Positions 16,601-22,389 of a DNA stretch of 22,389 bases are shown here, one piece after another. Numbering within the stretch: the first letter of the stretch is position 1; every line of letters begins with the position of its first letter. The stretch lies in NCBI GenBank assembly GCA_944386395.1, contig CALXAZ010000181.1, forward strand, positions 1-22,389, given 5' to 3'. Source of the DNA: an uncultured Clostridia bacterium (lineage in GTDB: Bacteria; Bacillota; Clostridia; Oscillospirales; JAAYOS01). Below the pieces are notes generated by a model. That model was not told the DNA's origin, did no database searches, and saw nothing but the letters and a program-made list of their open reading frames with translations. The position numbers and the translations under genes are program-made.

Positions 16601-16682
16601 TAAAATTCTCCATTTCCACGCTGTTGTTCTCCAAAATCCCGCGGCACAGCGCAAACCCTCGGGCAAGTACAATGTCTATGTT

Positions 16683-17243
16683 CTACTTAACACGTTCCAT
16701 ATATTCACCGGTACGAGTGTCGATCCTGATTGTTTCACCATTATCGATAAATATCGGAACCTTTATCACTGCACCAGTTTCGAGGGTAGCAGGTTTTGTA
16801 ACGTTTGTAGCTGTGTCTCCACGTACGCCTGGTTCTGTATCAACGATCTTGAGCTCAACAAACGTAGGAGGCTCAACGCCAAACACATTCCCCTTATACG
16901 ATAGAACCTTAACGTTTTCATTTTCTTTTACAAACTTAAAATTATCATCAAGCTTGTCCGCGTTAAGCGGTATCTGCTCATAGGTCTCGTTATCCATAAA
17001 ATAATAGAGACCCTCATCGTGATAAAGATACTGCATATCTTTTCTCTCTATAAAAGCGGTAGGAAAGCGCTCTGTAGGGCTGAAAGATTTTTCAACCACT
17101 CCACCGCTTATAACATTACGATACTTTGTGCGGACAAAAGCAGCTCCCTTTCCTGGCTTTACATGCTGGAATTCAATAACCTGCATCACCTGACCATCAA
17201 GTTCAAAGGTAACACCGTTTCTGAAATCGCCGGCTGAAATCAT
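16683..17243 (-). CDS. efp: Elongation factor P
   Basis: The 186-residue protein has the normal EF-P length. EF-P binds between the P and E sites and helps ribosomes form bonds at consecutive prolines. The KOW-like N-domain (1-65) carries the tip lysine K32 in PGKGAAF, which is post-translationally modified in many bacteria; no modifying enzyme is in the window. The two OB domains follow, ending with [15 protein letters not shown] and [15 protein letters not shown] precedes the ATG. It lies 77 bases after the Xaa-Pro peptidase gene, with a possible internal promoter, and before the CD1247-like gene. Confidence 0.97.
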   Translation of the reverse strand: MISAGDFRNGVTFELDGQVMQVIEFQHVKPGKGAAFVRTKYRNVISGGVVEKSFSPTERFPTAFIERKDMQYLYHDEGLYYFMDNETYEQIPLNADKLDDNFKFVKENENVKVLSYKGNVFGVEPPTFVELKIVDTEPGVRGDTATNVTKPATLETGAVIKVPIFIDNGETIRIDTRTGEYMERVK

Positions 17244-17285
17244 AAGTGACCTCCCAAAATCGATAAAATGAGATTTAACTAATAC

Positions 17286-17314
17286 ATACTACACTAAAAG
17301 CAAAGCTTTTGCAA
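17286..17314 (-). promoter_or_regulatory. Possible internal promoter for efp
   Basis: Read on the minus strand: TTGCAA (17314-17309), 17 bases, TAGTAT (17291-17286). It could add extra efp transcripts to those from the upstream operon promoter. Confidence 0.45.
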
Positions 17315-17320
17315 TATTTT

Positions 17321-18388
17321 TTACAGAATTAACAGGTCTTTTTTCGCTTTTGTGATATTTTCACAGCCATCTTCAGTCATAATGGTAACATCCTCTATGC
17401 GTACACCAAATTTCCCGGGAATATATATGCCCGGCTCTGCCGATACACATGCTCCAACCGGAAGAATCCCAGTTTCGCTCTGATTGGCATTCGGTGCCTC
17501 ATGGACATCTATTCCCAAGCTGTGCCCAAATCCGTGTCCAAAGCAATCACCATAACCCGCATCCGTGATTATTTTGCGCGCTACTGCATCAACATCTCGC
17601 CCATATACTCCAGCTTTTTCGTAAGCTATAGCAGCAAGTTGAGCCTCAAGCACAATATCATATATCTTCTTCATCTCATCAGTAGCGTAGCCAACAGCCA
17701 CCGTCCTTGTCATGTCAGAGCAATAGCCAAGGTACTTGCTTCCAAAGTCCATTGTTACAAAGTCCCCCGCTTCCACTTTCTTATCACTCGGGGTGCCGTG
17801 CGGCATCGAAGAATTTACCCCGGACACAACTATTGGCGAAAAAGATACACCCTCCGCTCCGTGCATATGCTGCCGGTATATGAGCTCAGCCGCTATCTCC
17901 TTTTCGGTAATACCCGGCTTTATTATTTTCAACACATCATCAAATGCAGCCTCTGCTATTCTCTGAGCTTTTATCATACGCTCGATCTCCCATTGCTCTT
18001 TGCTTGCACGGAGCGCTGTTACAGCATTGCCAATCGGCACAAGCTCGGCATTAAGAGCCTGCTTATAGCTGTTATACTCGCTATAGCTCATTGCCATATC
18101 CTCAAAACCAAGCTTTTTGACATTGTGCGCAGCAATTAGGTCGTTTATAAACGCCGCATAGTTCCTTCCGGCATCTATCATCGATACTTCAAAACCGGTT
18201 ATGTTATTCTGTGCTGCCTCGATATATCGAAAATCCGTGACAAAATAGCTCTTTCCCTCTGTTACAAAAACAATCCCTGCGGAAGAGCGGAAGCTTGTTG
18301 CATAAAACCTGTTGGAGGGAGATGTGATGATAAACGCATCTGCCTCATGGTTTTTAAGTGCTTTTTGAATCTTTTCTGCATTTGCCAT
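17321..18388 (-). CDS. M24-family Xaa-Pro aminopeptidase/dipeptidase
   Basis: The 355-residue protein has the creatinase-type N-terminal domain (1-125) and the pita-bread catalytic domain (135-355). All five dinuclear metal ligands are present: D214 in VTMDFG, D225 in CSDMTRT, H289 in FGHSLG, E318 in SAEPGIY and E332 in RIEDV. The additional conserved His is seen in VNSSMPHG. It removes residues N-terminal to proline, or splits Xaa-Pro dipeptides, in the cytosol. The length fits short PepP/PepQ-type enzymes of Bacillota and does not separate the two activities. GGAGG precedes the ATG. It sits directly before efp, a common clostridial order joining proline peptide turnover with the polyproline translation factor. 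Confidence 0.92.
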   Translation of the reverse strand: MANAEKIQKALKNHEADAFIITSPSNRFYATSFRSSAGIVFVTEGKSYFVTDFRYIEAAQNNITGFEVSMIDAGRNYAAFINDLIAAHNVKKLGFEDMAMSYSEYNSYKQALNAELVPIGNAVTALRASKEQWEIERMIKAQRIAEAAFDDVLKIIKPGITEKEIAAELIYRQHMHGAEGVSFSPIVVSGVNSSMPHGTPSDKKVEAGDFVTMDFGSKYLGYCSDMTRTVAVGYATDEMKKIYDIVLEAQLAAIAYEKAGVYGRDVDAVARKIITDAGYGDCFGHGFGHSLGIDVHEAPNANQSETGILPVGACVSAEPGIYIPGKFGVRIEDVTIMTEDGCENITKAKKDLLIL

Positions 18389-18433
18389 TATTATTACCTC
18401 CGTATTATATTATTTTACTGATATATCCGACCG

Positions 18434-19288
18434 TCAGAGCCGGAAAAGCTCTTCATTATATATTCTTTTCATTTCTAATGCATCCTCCGCCTGCGTTCCA
18501 GCAGACTCGCAGATAAATACGGGCGAATAGTTACGTTCTGCCACTATCCTTGCCACAGGTCGGAAATCCGGTCCAAAAAGGAGATCGTTGAATCTGAGAT
18601 GACGTTTTTCCCCACCTTTAGAGTATTCAATATGCGAAAAATGTGAGTGAAATCTAGATGCTCTCTCCACACCGATTGCGTTTTCCATAGTATTAAAGAG
18701 CTCGAGCATCTTCTCGTAGCCCTCCATCTCCCCTAAAGTCCTGGCATACAGATGCCCAAAATCTATACACGGTATCAGTCGCTCGTCTGTCTTACAGAGC
18801 TGGAGCACCTCGTCTAAATTCCCAAGCTGGTTTATTTTACCCATAGTCTCCGGACAGAGAGAAATCTCGCCGTAGCCCTCCTGCTCTATCGCATCGAGCA
18901 TAAGCTTTAACATGATTGCCGCGTCTCTAATGGCATCCACGCGCTCCCTGCCGGCAACTGCCCCAGAATGAACCACAATCCTCGTAGCTCCAAGCCATCT
19001 TGCCGCTCTGCAACTCGAAAGAATATATCCGATATTCTTATCAGAATTCGACAAATTTGCAAGGCTTATATAGTACGGCGAGTGTAGCGACATTACAATT
19101 TTGTGTTTTTCCGCCTCTTTGCCTATCCTTTTTGCTGTTTCCTCGCTTATCCGAACTCCGTTACCACACTGATACTCATATGCCTCCAAACCGTTTTTCC
19201 TTATCCACTCAGGGGCATTCACAGAAGATTTACTGACTGTTTGTGTGTAGCTATCAGAATTTCCTGCCGGACCGAATATTGCTGGCAT
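18434..19288 (-). CDS. nfo: Endonuclease IV-type AP endonuclease
   Basis: The 284-residue TIM-barrel protein belongs to AP endonuclease family 2, which cleaves DNA 5' to abasic sites. The trinuclear zinc ligands are recognisable in order: H69 in SLHSPYYISL, H107 in VVHSG, E147 in CPETMGK, D176 and H179 in IDFGHLYAR, His in HSHFSHIEY (214-219), H230 in KRHLRF and E261 in ICESAG. The start at 19288 (MPAIFGPAGN) is preferred over an in-frame ATG 11 codons upstream, inside yqeG, since MPAIFGPAG is the usual family N-terminus. It starts one base after the yqeG stop (TGATATG), indicating translational coupling. Confidence 0.88.
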   Translation of the reverse strand: MPAIFGPAGNSDSYTQTVSKSSVNAPEWIRKNGLEAYEYQCGNGVRISEETAKRIGKEAEKHKIVMSLHSPYYISLANLSNSDKNIGYILSSCRAARWLGATRIVVHSGAVAGRERVDAIRDAAIMLKLMLDAIEQEGYGEISLCPETMGKINQLGNLDEVLQLCKTDERLIPCIDFGHLYARTLGEMEGYEKMLELFNTMENAIGVERASRFHSHFSHIEYSKGGEKRHLRFNDLLFGPDFRPVARIVAERNYSPVFICESAGTQAEDALEMKRIYNEELFRL

Positions 19289-19289
19289 A

Positions 19290-19802
19290 TCACTTTTCCC
19301 TTTCCACTTTTTTCCGTGCAACTGATATAAACGGGATTTCTACTGCCCGACGCAGCCGGAACAGAAAATTTTCATCTATTCCACGTGGATATACTATCAC
19401 CGCATAACATCCTGAGCGTTTTGCCCCACAAATATCTGTAAAAATTTGGTCCCCTATCGCCGCAATCTTCTTTAAAGGAATTCCCATCGCTTTCGCAGCC
19501 CATTCAAATCCCTTTTTTGAGGGTTTGGACGCGCGATATATATACCTAACACCCATGGCTTCACTCATTTTTTGGACACGCCCGCTGTGTTTGTTATTTG
19601 AAACTACTACTGCCTTTATCCCTGCATCCCTTATCCTGCCAAGCCAGTCCAGAGAACTCTTGGGAGGAAGCATCTCCGAATATTTAGCAATGGTGTTGTC
19701 TATATCGAGCACAATCCCCTCTATTCCACGGCTCAGAAACCAGCTTTCCGGTATATCTGTTACATCTCTAAATACCCCATCGGGTATAAACCAGTCAAGC
19801 AT
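19290..19802 (-). CDS. yqeG: YqeG-family HAD phosphatase (subfamily IIIA)
   Basis: The 170-residue protein has the HAD catalytic motif LDIDNTI (D33 nucleophile, D35), motif II SNN (68-70), a lysine in the ASKPSKKG segment (91-98) and motif IV GDQIFTD (117-123). The N-terminus PDGVFRDVTDI is characteristic of YqeG, a phosphatase of unknown physiological substrate that is widespread in Bacillota. In other Bacillota it often lies in housekeeping operons; here it leads the repair/peptidase/efp run. GGAGGAAAA precedes the ATG. It is cytosolic. Confidence 0.9.
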   Translation of the reverse strand: MLDWFIPDGVFRDVTDIPESWFLSRGIEGIVLDIDNTIAKYSEMLPPKSSLDWLGRIRDAGIKAVVVSNNKHSGRVQKMSEAMGVRYIYRASKPSKKGFEWAAKAMGIPLKKIAAIGDQIFTDICGAKRSGCYAVIVYPRGIDENFLFRLRRAVEIPFISVARKKVEREK

Positions 19803-19911
19803 TTTTCCTCCACAGGCACGTATATCCTATAAAATCTGGACATAGATATTATGTACGGGCAGCAAAACCGTTCACACAAAATCCAAATACTGCCGAAGTA
19901 ACCTTTTATTA

Positions 19912-19940
19912 ATTATACCATAGCAGCAGAAATATAACAA
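19912..19940 (-). promoter_or_regulatory. Promoter of the yqeG-nfo-peptidase-efp operon
   Basis: Read on the minus strand: TTGTTA (19940-19935), 17 bases, perfect TATAAT (19917-19912), with TGG before the -10. The leader to yqeG is about 100 bases and can form small stems (GGCAG with CTGCC; ACATA with TATGT). Confidence 0.7.
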
Positions 19941-19976
19941 CGCATTTCTATTATTTGCAGCAAAGGGAGAAACGAC

Positions 19977-20741
19977 ATGGATATATACATATGCGTCCAT
20001 CCGGCTGATGTCCGGACAGCTGAGCAGACCGGATTTCCTCTCTGCCATATGGCATACCGCATAGGTAAAGGTTTCAGGCTTTATCGAAGCGGTCTTGGTA
20101 TCTCTGTAAATGGAGGAATACTATGTCTCAACGATCTGGATTTTGATTCATCCTCCAACTATTCCGATCTCCTTATCAGAGATATCAGGCGCGAGTGTAG
20201 CATGAGAGGCTTTAGTGGTGTTATGTTGGATTTCGAGCTTCCTCCGCATGATCCCCTTTTGCAATTTGTGCGTGAAGCAGATGAGTATTTTGATAATATC
20301 GGCATACCCCTTTATATACCTGAAAGCTATGCCAATGCCGCCCATGCTTCACATATATGCAGCAGCACTGCCGTAACTGGCGGCTCATTTGCAGAAAGCT
20401 GCCGCAGCCTCTACGCTCGATATGGCAATCGGGCTGCGCTTCAATATGAACCTGCATGCATAGACTTTGAATTACCTTCCCCAAAAGGAATTTCTGACAG
20501 GACAACTTCTGCAGAGCTCAAAGAGATAATGCTCCGCGAGCATGTAGTTCCATATTTCTCAAGTGAGCTTTGTGCTAACTATTTTACATACCGCAAAGAC
20601 GGAAAAAGCCGCTTTGCACTCTTCGACGACTCTCGCAGTCTTGTACGAAAACTGGAAACGGCAAAACATATAGGAATAAAAACGGCATTTATCTGTCTAC
20701 CAGATGTAGGCGATACCTTTCAAGATCTGAAAAGGCTTTAG
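19977..20741 (+). CDS. GH18-like TIM-barrel protein
   Basis: The 254-residue protein has no signal peptide. It resembles glycoside hydrolase family 18 in two places. GFSGVMLDFE (78-87) sits where the DxxDxDxE active-site strand belongs. The C-terminal FALFDDSRSLVRKLETAKHI followed by GIKTAFICLPDVGD matches the last strand-helix-strand of the barrel in YaaH/SleL-type spore enzymes. Only the final D85 and catalytic-position E87 of the motif remain; the first two Asp are Ser80 and Met83. It is shorter than typical GH18 domains. The role is unknown; a spore or cell-wall link is speculation. GGGAG seven bases before the ATG supports the start. It diverges from yqeG and converges with rpsU. No clear promoter was identified. 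Confidence 0.6.
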   Translation: MDIYICVHPADVRTAEQTGFPLCHMAYRIGKGFRLYRSGLGISVNGGILCLNDLDFDSSSNYSDLLIRDIRRECSMRGFSGVMLDFELPPHDPLLQFVREADEYFDNIGIPLYIPESYANAAHASHICSSTAVTGGSFAESCRSLYARYGNRAALQYEPACIDFELPSPKGISDRTTSAELKEIMLREHVVPYFSSELCANYFTYRKDGKSRFALFDDSRSLVRKLETAKHIGIKTAFICLPDVGDTFQDLKRL

Positions 20742-20790
20742 CTTAACCCTGGTAATCTTACGGGTTTGCATCTGCTAACCCACAACATTC

Positions 20791-20819
20791 AAAAAGGGGC
20801 GGCAAAGCCACCCCTTTTT
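20791..20819. terminator. Shared terminator between GH18-like gene and rpsU
   Basis: AAAAAGGGG-GGC (20791-20803) pairs with GCC-CCCCTTTTT (20807-20819), one mismatch, 3-base loop. It works on both strands, six bases before the rpsU stop on the minus strand. Confidence 0.85.
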
Positions 20820-20824
20820 CGGCG

Positions 20825-21007
20825 TTATCTGAACTTCTTTTTCTTCGCTCTTGCCGCCTCAGATTTCTTGCGGCGCTTCACGCTGGGGCTCTCATAGTGT
20901 TCCCTCTTTCGGAGCTCGGAAAGTACACCCGCTTTGGCACAGTTTCTCTTGAAACGCTTAAGAGCGCTGTCCAGAGATTCATTTTCCTTTACATGGACTT
21001 CCGACAT
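20825..21007 (-). CDS. rpsU: 30S ribosomal protein S21
   Basis: The 60-residue basic protein has the S21 signature: [20 protein letters not shown] at the N-terminus, then [18 protein letters not shown] and a Lys/Arg-rich tail ([17 protein letters not shown]) that contacts 16S rRNA. S21 joins the small subunit late in assembly and aids initiation. The length fits the family. GGGAGGG precedes the ATG. It is monocistronic, with a full-consensus promoter and a terminator shared with the convergent gene. Confidence 0.97.
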   Translation of the reverse strand: MSEVHVKENESLDSALKRFKRNCAKAGVLSELRKREHYESPSVKRRKKSEAARAKKKKFR

Positions 21008-21059
21008 TTATTTTCCCTCCCCCCGATTTTCAATAGTTTAAGCCATACCTGTATGAGAT

Positions 21060-21088
21060 ATTATATCCCTCGGACCTGCATTTGTCAA
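21060..21088 (-). promoter_or_regulatory. rpsU promoter (perfect consensus)
   Basis: Read on the minus strand: TTGACA (21088-21083), exactly 17 bases, TATAAT (21065-21060). All twelve consensus bases match, as expected for a strongly expressed ribosomal gene. The leader is about 45 bases. Confidence 0.9.
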
Positions 21089-21208
21089 GAAAAAGATGTG
21101 ATACTGTGTATTCTTTACAAAAATTTAAAATTTAAGTGTTTGCTTGTCATGTATCAGTCGCAACTATTTTGTGTACTCTAAGAAAAAATATTCTCTCTTC
21201 CTCAATCT

Positions 21209-22389
21209 TTATTTCGCAATGAGGTTGACAAGCTTCCCTTTTACAACTATCGTCTTTACCACATTCAGCCCGCCGATGAACTTTTTCACCTTCTCATCCA
21301 CCTTCGCCGCTTCAATTATCTGTTCATCTGTGCTGTCAGCATCTAGCTCGACAGTAGAACGAAGCTTCCCATTTACCTGGATTGCAAAGGTTATACGTGA
21401 TTCTTTGGTTTTTTCTTCGTCATACCCCGGCCACGGGGCAACAGAAAGCATACCACTAAAACCTAGCTGCTCCCAGAGCTCCTCAGTGATATGAGGTGCA
21501 AACGGGTTGAGAAGCTGGAGAAGTATACCCATATCTCCCTTGGTGACTTTTTTCTCCTGATACTCGTTGAGAAGAGTCATCATGGCAGCTATTGCAGTAT
21601 TAAATTTCAACTCTTCGATGTCGCTTGTAACCTTCTTTATAGTCCTGTGAATAGAGCTTTCCAGCTCCGGAGTGATATCGTACGAATCTTCAGCACTCTC
21701 GCACATATTCCACACCCTGTCAAGAAAGCGTTTGCACCCCTTCACAGCTGTCGACGACCATGTTGCCGCCTTTTCAAAATCACCGATAAACATTATATAC
21801 ATGCGGAGAGTATCCGCCCCATACTGTGCCACGATATCGTCCGGGTTTACAACGTTTCCGCGGGATTTTGACATCTTCTCCCCGCCTTCGCCAAGGATCA
21901 TCCCATGGCTTGTACGCTTCATATATGGCTCTTTTGTTGGTACAACTCCGATGTCATACAAGAACCTGTGCCAGAAACGCGAATACAGCAAATGAAGCGT
22001 CGTATGCTCCATACCGCCATTGTACCAGTCTACAGGGGTCCAGTATTTTAGAGCTTCCTGAGATGCAATGCCGGTATCGCACTTTGGGTCTGTATAGCGC
22101 AGGAAATACCAGCTTGACCCCGCCCACTGTGGCATTGTATCGGTTTCACGCTCGGCAGGTCCTCCGCATACTGGGCACTTGACCTCCACCCAATCCCTTA
22201 TCGCTGAAAGCGGGCTTTCTCCGGAATCTGTCGGCTCGTAGCTTTCTACTTCAGGCAACAGAAGCGGCAGCTCGCTCTCATCAAGTGGAACATGCCCGCA
22301 ATGAGGGCAATTGATTATTGGTATCGGCTCGCCCCAATAGCGCTGACGCGAGAACACCCAATCGCGCAGCTTAAAATTAACGGTGGGAC
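21209..22389 (-). CDS. leuS: Leucyl-tRNA synthetase, C-terminal part (truncated by window edge)
   Basis: About 392 C-terminal residues of a class I synthetase that attaches leucine to tRNA-Leu are visible; the frame stays open to the last base of the window. The visible part begins [21 protein letters not shown] zinc-binding insert with CPHC and CPVC follows, then [12 protein letters not shown], the [18 protein letters not shown] block and the KMSKS loop in [16 protein letters not shown]. The anticodon-binding domain and the C-terminal domain (SVAPWPGYD, then QVNGKLR) complete it. The N-terminal HIGH motif and most of the editing domain lie outside the window. No hairpin terminator is seen in the AT-rich 120 bases before the rpsU promoter. 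Confidence 0.97.
   Translation of the reverse strand, partial: PTVNFKLRDWVFSRQRYWGEPIPIINCPHCGHVPLDESELPLLLPEVESYEPTDSGESPLSAIRDWVEVKCPVCGGPAERETDTMPQWAGSSWYFLRYTDPKCDTGIASQEALKYWTPVDWYNGGMEHTTLHLLYSRFWHRFLYDIGVVPTKEPYMKRTSHGMILGEGGEKMSKSRGNVVNPDDIVAQYGADTLRMYIMFIGDFEKAATWSSTAVKGCKRFLDRVWNMCESAEDSYDITPELESSIHRTIKKVTSDIEELKFNTAIAAMMTLLNEYQEKKVTKGDMGILLQLLNPFAPHITEELWEQLGFSGMLSVAPWPGYDEEKTKESRITFAIQVNGKLRSTVELDADSTDEQIIEAAKVDEKVKKFIGGLNVVKTIVVKGKLVNLIAK

Noticed and set aside
16601..16672. A 24-codon upstream extension of the CD1247-like gene
   Set aside because: The extension does not resemble the family and the ATG at 16600 has a well-spaced GGAGAA.

Overview
The window looks like a chromosomal segment of a low-to-mid GC Gram-positive bacterium of the class Clostridia, probably a gut-type lineage. 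This is an inference from an efp gene followed by a CD1247-type zinc-ribbon protein, a YqeG phosphatase, a DUF3787-like small protein, NADP-type GdhA, VanH-like D-lactate dehydrogenase, strong GGAGG ribosome binding sites and TTGACA/TATAAT promoters, many with a TGn extended -10. Most genes lie on the minus strand. No insertion sequence, phage gene, integrase or CRISPR array is visible.

Layout. 1-2.5 kb: a streptomycin-type aminoglycoside 6-adenylyltransferase homologue converges on an MFS exporter. 2.6-7.1 kb (minus): gdhA, a membrane-anchored parvulin-type foldase, tRNA-Gln(CUG) and gapA, each followed by its own hairpin terminator. 7.5-9.3 kb (plus): a cytosolic histidine-kinase-like protein that has lost its phospho-acceptor His, overlapping by four bases a TraX-like membrane protein. 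9.3-14.5 kb (minus): rlmB followed by an 851-residue degenerate P-type ATPase with a long charged N-terminus, then an HD-domain hydrolase and a D-2-hydroxyacid dehydrogenase. 14.8-16.0 kb (plus): a 58-residue small protein, a glyoxalase-type VOC protein and a Nudix hydrolase. 16.1-19.8 kb (minus): a five-gene run, yqeG - endonuclease IV homologue - Xaa-Pro peptidase - efp - CD1247-like zinc-ribbon protein. 20.0-20.7 kb (plus): a GH18-like TIM-barrel protein. 20.8-22.4 kb (minus): rpsU and the 3' half of leuS, which runs off the right edge.

Functionally this is mostly housekeeping: central carbon and nitrogen metabolism (gapA, gdhA, D-lactate dehydrogenase), translation (efp, rpsU, leuS, rlmB, tRNA-Gln), DNA repair and extracytoplasmic protein folding. 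The less ordinary content is two apparent pseudoenzymes (the P-type ATPase-like protein and the His-less kinase), a small unannotated gene with a possible attenuator, a GH18-like protein with a reduced active-site motif, a structured gapA leader, and several tight hairpin/promoter arrangements. Everything here was read by eye; no database search was run.
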